DNA of 13,755 bases from an uncultured Actinomycetes bacterium (GCA_946481495.1 CAMLNW010000045.1:1-13755), one strand, 5' to 3'; numbered from the stretch's first letter, positions 1 to 6,730 are shown. A program made the numbers and translations. The notes: generated by a model not told the origin, from the sequence alone.

Positions 1-950
1 CCCGCGCGGATGTGGTCGAAAAGACTCCCGACAAGGCGGCTGCTGCGGTGCGCGCGCTGATCAAAACGCAGAAGGCGCTGAAGGCCGATCCCAAGCGGCC
101 GGTGCTCGAGCTCACCCTCGGAGCGGTGGCGGAAGCGGTGGAGCCCGGCGAGCGCGAACTGGTAGCAGCCGGCGATCAGCGGGATGCCGAGGATTCGCGA
201 GAGCACAAGCCAGTACCACTCGGGCAGACCGATCGGGGCGAAGACGAAGATCGCCCCGATCATCACGATCAGCAGGAAGCTCGTGCCGCAGCGCGGGTGC
301 AGGCGCGAGAAGCGCTGCGCGTTCTCGGGCGTCAAGTCGAGCCCGGCCTCGTAACAGGAGATCGTCTTGTGCTCGGCGCCGTGGTACTGGAACACACGCT
401 GGAGATCGCGCATCCGCGAGATCAGCCACAGGTAGAGCAGGAAGATCGAGATCCGAACGAGCTTCTCGATCACGACGAAGACGAACGAGTTCGGGATCGA
501 GTCCTTGAAGACGTTCGTCGCGAACGCCGGCAACAGGAAGAACAGGCCGACCGCGAACAGCAGCGCGAAGGCGATCGTGCCGGCCCACGCGGCGCCGCCG
601 ATCTCCTGGTTCTCGCCTTGCTCGTCGGGTGGCAGCTGGGCGTTGGCGGAGATGCCGAGCGCCTGGAAGCCGATCTTCAGCGACTCGTAGAGCGCGACCA
701 TTCCGCGCAGCACCGGCAGCCGCGCCCAGCGGTGCGTCTTGGCGTAGGAGACGAGCGGCTCGGTGACCACCTCGATCTCCCCCGCGGCGCCCTCGGTCGC
801 GTTCAGGCCGCCGGTCTCGAGCTGCTCAGCGGTCGGCTTGCGGACTGCGACCGCCCAAGTCGAGACGCCGCGCATCATCACGCCCTCGAGCACCGCCTGG
901 CCCCCCACGGGTAGGTCGCGCGGCGCCTCCAGCTGTCCGTTCCCGCTCAC
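1..950 (-). CDS. DUF1385 (YqhQ-like) membrane protein, 3' end outside the window
   Basis: Seen: an open minus-strand frame from a GTG at 950 to the left edge (316 residues visible, no stop). It carries the two hallmark DUF1385 motifs, GGQAVLEGVMMRG at residues 16-28 and YHGAEHKTI at 189-197, plus LHPRCGTSF at about 218-226. Hydrophobic segments at about 121-143, 155-178, 224-240 and 245-268 suggest four membrane passes. The GTG start is supported by a TACGAT hexamer ending 7 nt upstream and by the motif lying close to the N-terminus; there is no Shine-Dalgarno. Family knowledge: the function of DUF1385 proteins is poorly defined, and the gene commonly neighbours rpmE and prfA in Gram-positive genomes, which fits rpmE nearby here. 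Odd: after residue ~268 the frame no longer resembles the family's usual tail (see findings), so the last ~110 bases may not belong to this gene. Confidence 0.88.
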   Translation of the reverse strand, partial: MSGNGQLEAPRDLPVGGQAVLEGVMMRGVSTWAVAVRKPTAEQLETGGLNATEGAAGEIEVVTEPLVSYAKTHRWARLPVLRGMVALYESLKIGFQALGISANAQLPPDEQGENQEIGGAAWAGTIAFALLFAVGLFFLLPAFATNVFKDSIPNSFVFVVIEKLVRISIFLLYLWLISRMRDLQRVFQYHGAEHKTISCYEAGLDLTPENAQRFSRLHPRCGTSFLLIVMIGAIFVFAPIGLPEWYWLVLSRILGIPLIAGCYQFALAGLHRFRHRSEGELEHRPLGIGLQRLLRFDQRAHRSSRLVGSLFDHIRA

Positions 951-957
951 CCGGAGG

Positions 958-963
958 ATCGTA
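958..963 (-). promoter_or_regulatory. Candidate -10 hexamer (TACGAT) for a leaderless DUF1385 transcript
   Basis: On the minus strand TACGAT ends 7 nt before the GTG at 950, inside the 31-nt gap after the upstream gene's stop. There is no Shine-Dalgarno in the gap. The spacing would place transcription initiation on or next to the start codon. I see no convincing -35 element. Confidence 0.4.
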
Positions 964-981
964 ACCGGCGCCGCAAGCCGC

Positions 982-1761
982 CTACTTGGGCCGAAGCGGC
1001 TCGAGCTCGGCACATGGCGTCCTCACGAAGTTGTCGCGCTCGCTGAGCTCGGGGATCAGGTTGTCCGGATCGAGCTGTGCGACAGTCTCCCCGCGACAGA
1101 CTGGACCGATGAAGCCGATCGATCGCCGTTGCCCCGGTTTCAGGCGGCCGATCTTGCGGGTGTCTACCTCAGCGCCGTCGACAGACAGGCGCAGGAGGAT
1201 GTTGTTGACCGTGACTTTGCCGGTGTTGTGGACACGTACGGCATAGCGCGAGGTCTCGGACGTCGGCCCGGCGCCGACCTTGATCGAGTCGCGGATCCGT
1301 GGGTTTGGCAGCTTTCCAGGCTGGCGGCAGATCGGCGACTCCGCCATCTCGTGCTTGAGCTCCTTGCCCGCGGCGTCGTACCAGCGAAAGATGATCCCTA
1401 CGCGGTAGGCAGAGCCCTTCTTGAGGTTGACCACCCGCTGGCGGTACGCAAAGCGTGTAATTCCCGGCCGCGCTTCACGCGGCCGGTTGATGCCGGGGGC
1501 CGCGATCCCGAGCCAAGACCCGATCCCCACCTTCTCGTAGAGGTTGAAGCGCATCACCATCCGCGTGGCGCCTTCGACCTGCGTCATCTCACCGCGGAAG
1601 ACGGCAAGGCGGTCCTTCGCCTGCTTACCGCGCTTGCACTCGACTAGCTGGGCCGAGCCGTTAGCGGCGGCCGTGGCTGCACGGCCCCCATCGGGCACGA
1701 CGACCAGCGCCAGCGTCAGGATGGCGAGCGCGGTGACAGCGAACGAGGCGTGACGGCTCAT
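982..1761 (-). CDS. Secreted protein with a C-terminal CARDB-like domain
   Basis: Seen: 259 residues from an ATG at 1761. Residues 1-28 form a signal peptide (basic MSRH start, hydrophobic core at 7-22, likely cleavage after GRA), so the protein is probably exported. The mature part has a Cys near residue 42 and Cys in PICRQ, PVCRG and TPCAE, which could form disulfides. Residues ~165-250 look like a CARDB-type beta-sandwich: a VHNTGKVTVNNILLRLSVDG segment, then IGRLKPGQ, then DPDNLIPELSERDNF, the usual acidic 'pending/negative' strand of that fold. Known: CARDB domains are extracellular adhesion or spacer modules; no enzymatic residues are evident. Context: lies between rpmE and DUF1385 on the same strand with a 48-nt gap from rpmE. 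A 9-bp stem covers its start codon. Precise role unknown; CARDB assignment is moderate. Confidence 0.8.
   Translation of the reverse strand: MSRHASFAVTALAILTLALVVVPDGGRAATAAANGSAQLVECKRGKQAKDRLAVFRGEMTQVEGATRMVMRFNLYEKVGIGSWLGIAAPGINRPREARPGITRFAYRQRVVNLKKGSAYRVGIIFRWYDAAGKELKHEMAESPICRQPGKLPNPRIRDSIKVGAGPTSETSRYAVRVHNTGKVTVNNILLRLSVDGAEVDTRKIGRLKPGQRRSIGFIGPVCRGETVAQLDPDNLIPELSERDNFVRTPCAELEPLRPK
1464..1486. repeat. Perfect 9-bp inverted repeat inside the CARDB-like gene
   Basis: CCGGCCGCG (1464-1472), a 5-nt loop, then CGCGGCCGG (1478-1486). It is all G/C in the stem and would form a strong RNA hairpin within the coding sequence. It encodes ordinary residues (NRPREARPG) and has no T-tract, so it may be only a by-product of GC-rich codons. 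Confidence 0.55.
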
Positions 1762-1791
1762 CGGCTCAGGAACAGCCAGCCCGCCGATGAG
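1757..1791 (-). promoter_or_regulatory. Stem-loop covering the start codon of the CARDB-like gene
   Basis: CTCATCGGC (1757-1765) and GCCGATGAG (1783-1791) are perfect 9-bp complements with a 17-nt loop. On the minus-strand transcript the 3' arm contains the ATG at 1761-1759, so folding would bury the start codon. No U-run follows, which argues against a simple intrinsic terminator. A role in translational control is inference. Confidence 0.5.
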
Positions 1792-1800
1792 TTGCGGTCG

Positions 1801-1816
1801 AGCCTGTGCTCAGGCT
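1801..1816 (-). terminator. Small hairpin at the rpmE stop codon, possible weak terminator
   Basis: AGCCTG (1801-1806), 4-nt loop, CAGGCT (1811-1816): a perfect 6-bp stem that includes the rpmE TGA stop (1812-1810 on the minus strand). There is no following U-run, so termination would be weak or need Rho. It lies just upstream of the larger stem at 1757-1791. Confidence 0.3.
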
Positions 1817-2025
1817 GCGCCGGCACGGCCGCGCGCCTGACGGCGACGGAAGCGCTCGACGCGACCACCGGTGTCGATCAGCTTCTGCTTGCCCGTGTAG
1901 AACGGGTGGCAGTTCGAGCAGACCTCGACGTTGAGGTCGGCCTTGGTCGATCGAGTCGTGAACTCGTTGCCGCAGGTGCAGCGAACGTGGGCCTCGGCGT
2001 AGTGGGGATGAGTATCGGTCTTCAT
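1810..2025 (-). CDS. rpmE: 50S ribosomal protein L31, zinc-binding type
   Basis: Seen: 71 residues, the normal L31 size, starting at an [12 protein letters not shown] at the N-terminus and [20 protein letters not shown] in the middle are characteristic of L31. Four cysteines (C16, C18, C36, C39) form the CxC...CxxC set expected of the zinc-containing 'C+' form rather than the zinc-free paralogue made under zinc starvation. The C-terminal tail is rich in Arg and Ala, typical of rRNA-contacting extensions. Known: L31 sits at the central protuberance and forms an inter-subunit bridge with the 30S head. Context: 15 nt downstream of the gpsA stop on the same strand. A TAGACT hexamer overlapping the gpsA stop ends 12 nt before the ATG, suggesting its own promoter with almost no leader. 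No paralogue is visible in the window. Confidence 0.97.
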   Translation of the reverse strand: MKTDTHPHYAEAHVRCTCGNEFTTRSTKADLNVEVCSNCHPFYTGKQKLIDTGGRVERFRRRQARGRAGAA

Positions 2026-2037
2026 GAGCGACGAACC

Positions 2038-2043
2038 AGTCTA
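2038..2043 (-). promoter_or_regulatory. Candidate -10 hexamer (TAGACT) for rpmE
   Basis: Minus-strand TAGACT overlaps the gpsA TAG stop (2043-2041) and ends 12 nt before the rpmE ATG. The intervening sequence has no clear Shine-Dalgarno. It is one of five copies of this hexamer in the window, all just upstream of a gene start in the sense direction. Confidence 0.4.
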
Positions 2044-3090
2044 GCGAGGTGCGGTTCCCGCGCGTCTACCGGCGAACCAGTCGCGCATCCGCACCCACCA
2101 GGTTCGCGGCCGCCCGAAGCGCGCCGGCGGCGGCTGCTTGGCGCGAACGAGCGCGATCCAGTCGTCGAGCGGCAGATCGCCGTCGATCAAGCGCGCAAGG
2201 GCCGAGGTCACAGGCGCATCGAGCCCGGCACGCTCGATCGCTCGCGCCAACAGTCGCACCGTCTCGAGCGCCTCGACCGCCTGTCCGAGCCGCGCCGGAA
2301 TCTCCGCGCTTGGAGTCCCGGCGGCGAGCAGCTCACCGGCGCTGCGATTACGCGATGTCGGTGCGAGCGTCGTCGCGACGAGATCGCCGGTACCGCCCCG
2401 ACCGACGAAGGTGCGCGCCGCCCCACCCCACAGCTCGGCGAGCGACAGCACCTCGAGGAAGATGTCGGCAGCCGCCATGCCGGCGGCGTTGAGCCCCTGC
2501 GACTGGGTCGCGCCGACAGCGACCGCGGCGGCGTTCTTGGCGACCCCCGCCAGCTCGACGCCGACCGGATCGTTCGACGCCTCACACACGACACCGGCGC
2601 GCTGGAACAGCTCCGCCACCCGCGTCGCGAGCTGCTCGGAATGCGAGGCGCAAACGAGACCAGCGCCACTCTCGACCATCTCCCGCGCATGTGCCGGACC
2701 GCCGACGCAGGCCGTCCACTCGGCACCGAACGCGCGCTCGAGCGCTGCCGTCGGCGGCGTGCCGTCGGGAGGCACCAGGCCCTTGGCGAGCGAGACCATC
2801 CCAGCCTGCCGCGATACCCCGAGCCGGTCGATCTCCGCGATCGCCTCCCCCAGCCCCTTCGACGGAACCGCCAGGAAGACGAGGTCGGGGCGGCGGAACT
2901 GGTCGTCACGAGCGCCGAACGCGCGTACCTTCAACGCCGCCGGCAGCTCCACGCCCGGTAGGTAGCGCTCGTTCTCGCGCGCCTCGGTCAGCGCGCGCGC
3001 CTGCTCCTCGGTCCGGCAGAGCAGGGTCGTGCGGACGCCCGCGCGCTCGAGCAGCAGCGCGATCGCGGTCCCGAACGAGCCGGCGCCCAC
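2041..3090 (-). CDS. gpsA: Glycerol-3-phosphate dehydrogenase [NAD(P)+]; true start uncertain
   Basis: Catalyses interconversion of dihydroxyacetone phosphate and sn-glycerol 3-phosphate, supplying the backbone for phospholipids; cytosolic. Seen (numbering from the GTG at 3090): Rossmann GAGSFGTA at 2-9, SLAKGL at 100-105, GGPAHARE at 130-137, the catalytic-lysine segment ELAGVAKN (K185), GRGGTGDL at 230-237 and SRNRSAG at 246-252, all in family order. About 349 residues, slightly longer than usual because of a basic, Trp-containing C-terminal tail. Odd: the only canonical start after the in-frame TAG at 3156-3154 is this GTG, which would begin directly at VGAGSFG and lack the first beta strand (RRASVV is encoded just upstream). 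A start at ATC 3141-3139, or a sequence error there, would restore a normal N-terminus. The function call is firm; the 5' end is not. Confidence 0.93.
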   Translation of the reverse strand: MGAGSFGTAIALLLERAGVRTTLLCRTEEQARALTEARENERYLPGVELPAALKVRAFGARDDQFRRPDLVFLAVPSKGLGEAIAEIDRLGVSRQAGMVSLAKGLVPPDGTPPTAALERAFGAEWTACVGGPAHAREMVESGAGLVCASHSEQLATRVAELFQRAGVVCEASNDPVGVELAGVAKNAAAVAVGATQSQGLNAAGMAAADIFLEVLSLAELWGGAARTFVGRGGTGDLVATTLAPTSRNRSAGELLAAGTPSAEIPARLGQAVEALETVRLLARAIERAGLDAPVTSALARLIDGDLPLDDWIALVRAKQPPPARFGRPRTWWVRMRDWFAGRRAGTAPR

Positions 3091-3170
3091 GACGGACGCA
3101 CGGCGGACGTTCGAGCTCTGCTGGCGACGACTGGAGGCGATAAGCCCGGGACGCTACCTGGCGGCCGGAC

Positions 3171-4910
3171 TCAGGTGTTCTGGTAGAGCGGGCCGTCCCC
3201 GCCCTCGGGCGTGGTCAAGCGACCGCCCTTGGCCGTGATCGCACCGCACTGGACGCAGTTCGTGTAGTTGACGATCACGTCGACGTTGCCGGTCTCCGGC
3301 GCGTCGTCGGGGATCTCGTACACGCCCGCCGGGCACATCCACTTCCAGGTCTCGGCCACCTCGCGCGGGACGTCGGTCTGGACGCGGATGTGGTTCGGCG
3401 CGTCGTCACGCGTCGCGTTGCCGGTGATGAAGACACTCGACAGCTTGTCGAAGATGTACTTGCCGTCCGGCTTCGGGTACTTCTTCGACGTCTTGCCGAT
3501 GAACATCTCGCGCTCGTCCTGGCGGTGCCAGGGCAAACGGACCGGGATCTTGCCCTTGGTCGCGATGAAGAGGTTGACCAGTGGGCCGCCGATGAAGAAG
3601 CCCTTCGAGAACGGCTGGCGGGTGTTGCGGACCTCCCACAGCTCCTTGCCGGTAACCGACTCCTCGATCGCCGTCTCGTAGGCGGAGAAGTCGTTGCTGC
3701 CGTTCTTCAGCGACTCGTAGATCGCCTCGGCGGCAAGGATGCCGGAGTTGATCGAGTGGTGGACGCCCTTCAGCGAAACGGTGTCGACCATGCCGCCGGC
3801 GTCGCCGACCAGCACAGCACCGGGCATCGTCAGCTTCGGCATCGACCAGTAGCCGCCGCCTGGCAGCGCCTTCGCGCCCCAGCCGACACGCTCGCCGCCC
3901 TCGAGGATCTTCTTGACCAGCGGGTGCGTCTTGAAGGTCTGCAGCAGGTCGTGGGCGGAAGTCGTGGCGTCCGCGTACTCGAGGTCGATCACGAAGCCGA
4001 TCGAGACGAGGTCGTCGCCTGTCTTCTCGTCCTTCATCGGGTAGATCCAGGTGCCGCCGACCTGGCCGTACTTGGCCGAGGTGCTGACCGGCCACGGGCC
4101 GATCGTGTGGATCACGCGGTCGAGCGGTTTGGCGACCTTCCAGACCTCCTTGACGCCGAGCTCCCAGGTCTGGGGCTCACGGCCCTCGCCGAGGTCGAAC
4201 TCGCGGATCGCCGGACCGGTGAGGTGGCCCCAACAGCCCTCGGCGAGCACCGTCGCCTTGGCCTTGATGTCGGTGCCGGGCTCGAAGTTGCCGAGCGGCT
4301 CGCCGTCCTTGCCGCGTCCCTTGTCGCCGGAGCGGACGCCGACGACCTTGCCGTCCTCGACGACGAGCTGGGTCGCCGCCGTCTCGGTCAGCAGGTAGGC
4401 GCCGTTCTCCTCGGCGATCCGCTGCTGGTAGCGCGCGAGCGCCGACACCGAGATGACCTCGGCGCCGTGGTTCTTGAACGGCGGCGGGGTCGGGATCCGC
4501 AGCGAGCGCTTGGAGGTCGGCGTCATGTAGACCGCCTCCTTGGTGACCTCGCCGAAGGCGAAGCCCTCCTTGCGCCAGTCCTCGCGCGTCATGTCGGGGA
4601 ACAGCTGCTGCAGCGGCCCAGGGCGCATTACAGCCCCGGACAGGTTGTGACCGCCGCAGGTCTTCGCCTTCTCGATCACCGCGACCGGTACCTCGCCGAG
4701 CTTCTCCATCGTCTCGGGGTCGTCGCCGAGCAGCTGGAGCAGTCGGTTGGCGCATGCCAACCCGGCCGTTCCGCCGCCGACGATTGCGACGCCGATCTCG
4801 ATGATCTCGTCCTCACCGTCGAGTCCACGCTTGATGAACTCGTCGGGGGAGTTGACGGGAGGTGGGAAAGCCGCCGGAGCGACCTTCCCATTGCCATTCG
4901 CGGAGGACAT
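3171..4910 (-). CDS. Electron-transfer flavoprotein:quinone oxidoreductase (ETF-QO) with an incomplete Fe-S cysteine set
   Basis: Passes electrons from reduced ETF to membrane quinone. Seen: 579 residues from an ATG 5 nt after the etfA stop. FAD-binding VAIVGGGTAGLACANR lies at 41-56 and GGHNLSGAVM at 86-95, matching the ETF-QO 'SGAV' region. LVGDAGGMVDTVSLKGVHHS at 367-386 is the second FAD/quinone segment. The C-terminal ferredoxin-like domain starts with CPAGVYEI (C526) and continues with NCVQCGAI (C552, C555). Odd: the family pattern is C...CxxCxxC, but the fourth position is Ile558, and no other cysteine is nearby. The closing TPEGGDGPLY is normal. An N-terminal Ser/Asn/Gly/Pro-rich stretch (1-25) is not conserved. 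Likely translationally coupled to etfA; an imperfect GAAGGG lies ~12 nt upstream of the start. Family identity is secure, cluster type is not. Confidence 0.94.
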   Translation of the reverse strand: MSSANGNGKVAPAAFPPPVNSPDEFIKRGLDGEDEIIEIGVAIVGGGTAGLACANRLLQLLGDDPETMEKLGEVPVAVIEKAKTCGGHNLSGAVMRPGPLQQLFPDMTREDWRKEGFAFGEVTKEAVYMTPTSKRSLRIPTPPPFKNHGAEVISVSALARYQQRIAEENGAYLLTETAATQLVVEDGKVVGVRSGDKGRGKDGEPLGNFEPGTDIKAKATVLAEGCWGHLTGPAIREFDLGEGREPQTWELGVKEVWKVAKPLDRVIHTIGPWPVSTSAKYGQVGGTWIYPMKDEKTGDDLVSIGFVIDLEYADATTSAHDLLQTFKTHPLVKKILEGGERVGWGAKALPGGGYWSMPKLTMPGAVLVGDAGGMVDTVSLKGVHHSINSGILAAEAIYESLKNGSNDFSAYETAIEESVTGKELWEVRNTRQPFSKGFFIGGPLVNLFIATKGKIPVRLPWHRQDEREMFIGKTSKKYPKPDGKYIFDKLSSVFITGNATRDDAPNHIRVQTDVPREVAETWKWMCPAGVYEIPDDAPETGNVDVIVNYTNCVQCGAITAKGGRLTTPEGGDGPLYQNT

Positions 4911-4915
4911 GTGGC

Positions 4916-5893
4916 TCAGCCGCCCTTCTTGGCCTTCACTGCCTCGGTGAGCTTGGGCAGGATGGCGTTGAGGTCGCCGACAATGCCGAGGTCGCAGAAC
5001 TCGAAGATCGGGGCGTTCGCATCCTTGTTGATCGCCACGATGTTCTCCGACGCCTGCATGCCGACCTTGTGCTGGATCGCGCCCGAGATACCGGCCGCGA
5101 GGTACAGCTTCGGCGCAACAGTCTTGCCCGTCTGGCCGATCTGCGCCGCGTAGGGGTACCAGCCGGCGTCGACCACGGCGCGCGTGGCGGCGACAGCGCC
5201 ACCCAGAGCACCCGCGAGGTCCTCGCAGAGCTCGAATCCCTCGGCCTTGCCGAGACCGCGGCCACCGGCCACGAGCAGCTCGGCGTCCTCGATGTTGACG
5301 TCGGCGCCACGCTGCTCGCCGCGCTGGATCATCACGGCCTGGCCGGAGTGCTCCTCGAACGCGACGTCGACATCGACGACCTCGGCCGCACCGCCACCAC
5401 TCTCGACGATGTCGAACGCGTTGAGGCGGCCGATGATGATGCCCGGCTCGCCAACGTAGTCGACGTCGACGATCGCCGAGTCCTGGAGGATCGGCCGCTC
5501 GGCGACGAGCTTGCCGCCCTGCGCCTTGACCGCGGTGACCTCCATCGTGACGCCGGCGTCGAGGCGCGCGGTCAGACCGGCGCCGATCTCGAAGCCGAGC
5601 AGTCCGCCGCCGAACAGCGCGTATGAGTAGCCGTTGTCCTGGATGACCTTGGCCATCGCGTCGACGACCGGTGCACCGAGGCCCTCCGGGCCGTTGACGC
5701 GGTAGACCTTCGTCGCGCCGTAGTTGCCCAGCGAAGCGCAAAGGTCGTCGGTCAGGTCGTCGCCGCCGACGACCACAACAGCGGCGTCGCCGCCGATCTC
5801 CTTGGCGAGCTTGGCGCCCTCGGAGACGGCACCCAGCGAGTTCTTGTTGAAGGCGCCCTCGTAGTGGAGCGCGTAGGTCAGGATCCCGCTCAT
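4916..5893 (-). CDS. etfA: Electron transfer flavoprotein, alpha subunit (FAD-binding)
   Basis: Forms the soluble EtfAB heterodimer that collects electrons from acyl-CoA dehydrogenases. Seen: 325 residues, the normal length. The C-terminal FAD domain is intact: GGRGLG at 210-215, QIGQTGKTVAP at 251-261, and the family signature LYLAAGISGAIQH at 263-275, followed by ENIVAINKDANAPIFEF. The N-terminal half (1-185) is the usual alpha/beta domain that packs on EtfB. The ATG shares four bases (ATGA) with the etfB stop, so the two subunits are translationally coupled, as expected for a 1:1 complex. The next gene, ETF-QO, begins 5 nt after its stop. Nothing is missing or unusual in the visible FAD motifs. 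Confidence 0.97.
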   Translation of the reverse strand: MSGILTYALHYEGAFNKNSLGAVSEGAKLAKEIGGDAAVVVVGGDDLTDDLCASLGNYGATKVYRVNGPEGLGAPVVDAMAKVIQDNGYSYALFGGGLLGFEIGAGLTARLDAGVTMEVTAVKAQGGKLVAERPILQDSAIVDVDYVGEPGIIIGRLNAFDIVESGGGAAEVVDVDVAFEEHSGQAVMIQRGEQRGADVNIEDAELLVAGGRGLGKAEGFELCEDLAGALGGAVAATRAVVDAGWYPYAAQIGQTGKTVAPKLYLAAGISGAIQHKVGMQASENIVAINKDANAPIFEFCDLGIVGDLNAILPKLTEAVKAKKGG

Positions 5894-6684
5894 GCCAGCA
5901 GCTTCCTCTCATCGAGCCAGTTGACGATCTTCTCGACCGTCTCGGCGGTGTCCTCGTCCTCGATGATCTCGCCGGCCGACTTGGCGGGCGGGGGGTTGAT
6001 CCCGAGGACAGCAGTACGCGAGCCGTCGGCGCCGACCTTGCCGGCGTCGATGCCGGCGTCAGCCGTCGACTTGGTGTCGAGCTGCTTCTTCTTCGCGCCC
6101 ATGATCGCCTTCAGCGACGGGTAGCGCGGCTCGTTGATCGCATCGCCGACCGAGATGACGGCCGGGAGAGCGATCTCCACGGTGTCGTAGCCGTACTCGG
6201 CCTGACGCTCGCAGCGGAGCTTGCCGCCCTCGACGTCCATCTTGATCACCTGAGTCAGCGAGGGCATCTTCAAGTGGTCGGCCACGACGGCGCCGATCGT
6301 GTAGCACTCACCGTCGTCCGACTGCTGGCCCAGCAGGACCAGATCGGGGCTCTCGGTCTCGAGCACCTTGCTCAGCGCATAGCCGGTAGCGGCGACGTCG
6401 GAGCCCGCGAGGGCATCGTCGGTCAGGTGGACCGAGCGGTCGGCGCCGAGCGAGACGGCCTTGTGGAGCGCGCGGAACGCGCTCTCCGGGCCCATCGTTA
6501 CGGCCACAACCTCCTCGACCTCTACCGCGCCGCCCTCCTTCAGCTGCATCGCAGCCTCGATGGCATGGGTGTCGAACGGATTCAGGTTCTTCTCGCCGCT
6601 GCGATCGAGGCGCTTCGAACTGGGGTCGATGCGCTTCTCGACGGCGGCGTCAGGTACCTCTTTTACGAGGACGCAGATCTTCAA
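5890..6684 (-). CDS. etfB: Electron transfer flavoprotein, beta subunit
   Basis: Partner of EtfA; binds a nucleotide (AMP in classical ETFs) and carries the recognition loop that docks onto dehydrogenases. Seen: 264 residues with N-terminal MKICVLVKEVPD, LNPFDTHAIEAA at 34-45, GQQSDDGECYTIGAVVA at 119-135, and the loop region NEPRYPSL...IMGAKKKQLD at 184-203. The usual RQxDG signature appears as RQAEYGYDTVEIALPAV, a conservative variant. The start is TTG, chosen because a strong AAGGAG lies 5 nt upstream (6690-6695) and MKICVLVKE aligns with the family N-terminus. A 16-bp palindrome and two TAGACT hexamers lie just upstream, in the 35-nt gap and the end of the preceding gene, so this operon probably has its own regulated promoter. 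Confidence 0.96.
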   Translation of the reverse strand: MKICVLVKEVPDAAVEKRIDPSSKRLDRSGEKNLNPFDTHAIEAAMQLKEGGAVEVEEVVAVTMGPESAFRALHKAVSLGADRSVHLTDDALAGSDVAATGYALSKVLETESPDLVLLGQQSDDGECYTIGAVVADHLKMPSLTQVIKMDVEGGKLRCERQAEYGYDTVEIALPAVISVGDAINEPRYPSLKAIMGAKKKQLDTKSTADAGIDAGKVGADGSRTAVLGINPPPAKSAGEIIEDEDTAETVEKIVNWLDERKLLA

Positions 6685-6689
6685 GGGGT

Positions 6690-6695
6690 CTCCTT
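6690..6695 (-). promoter_or_regulatory. Shine-Dalgarno that fixes the TTG start of etfB
   Basis: AAGGAG on the minus strand, 5 nt before the TTG at 6684-6682. It is among the clearest ribosome-binding sites in the window and justifies the non-ATG start. Confidence 0.8.
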
Positions 6696-6704
6696 GGAAA
6701 AGTT

Positions 6705-6720
6705 GACTGACGAGTCAGTC
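6705..6720. promoter_or_regulatory. 16-bp palindromic operator upstream of the etfB-etfA-ETF-QO operon
   Basis: GACTGAC (6705-6711), GA spacer, GTCAGTC (6714-6720): perfect 7-bp arms. It fills half of the 35-nt gap between the B12-subunit stop and the etfB start, and overlaps the predicted -10 (6717-6722) and the expected transcription start near 6709. Known: TetR-family repressors of acyl-CoA catabolism commonly bind palindromes of this size and TGAC/GTCA flavour. The regulator is not encoded in the window; its family is inference. Confidence 0.6.
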
Positions 6721-6730
6721 TACGAGTCTA
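6717..6730 (-). promoter_or_regulatory. Two tandem TAGACT hexamers, candidate -10 elements for etfB
   Basis: Minus-strand TAGACT at 6730-6725 and again at 6722-6717, 8 nt apart. With the second, transcription would start near 6709, giving a leader of about 25 nt that carries the AAGGAG site. A weak TTCATC lies 18 nt upstream of it (6746-6741). The -35 match is poor, so promoter assignment is tentative. Confidence 0.4.

Noticed and set aside
12..914. Plus-strand 300-codon open frame from the left edge
   Set aside because: Most of it is antisense to DUF1385, whose motifs are clear on the minus strand. Only the first ~100 bases look possibly coding and are treated as a finding rather than a gene.
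1464..1486. Strong GC hairpin taken as an intrinsic terminator
   Set aside because: It lies in the middle of a coding sequence and has no T-tract; listed only as an inverted repeat.
763..2965. Several long plus-strand frames over the CARDB-like, rpmE and gpsA genes
   Set aside because: They are shadows: no motif, biased composition, and they run through three well-supported minus-strand genes including the intergenic gaps.
3390..5153. Plus-strand 587-codon open frame opposite ETF-QO and etfA
   Set aside because: Composition (Arg, Asp, Leu, Val, Ala rich, no motif) is the usual antisense shadow of GC-rich coding sequence; the opposite strand has complete, recognisable enzymes.
3171..5912. 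A single 913-codon minus-strand frame that would join extra N-terminal sequence to ETF-QO
   Set aside because: The first ~334 codons are an alternative frame of etfA with arginine-rich, family-less sequence. ETF-QO begins at ATG 4910, right after the etfA stop.
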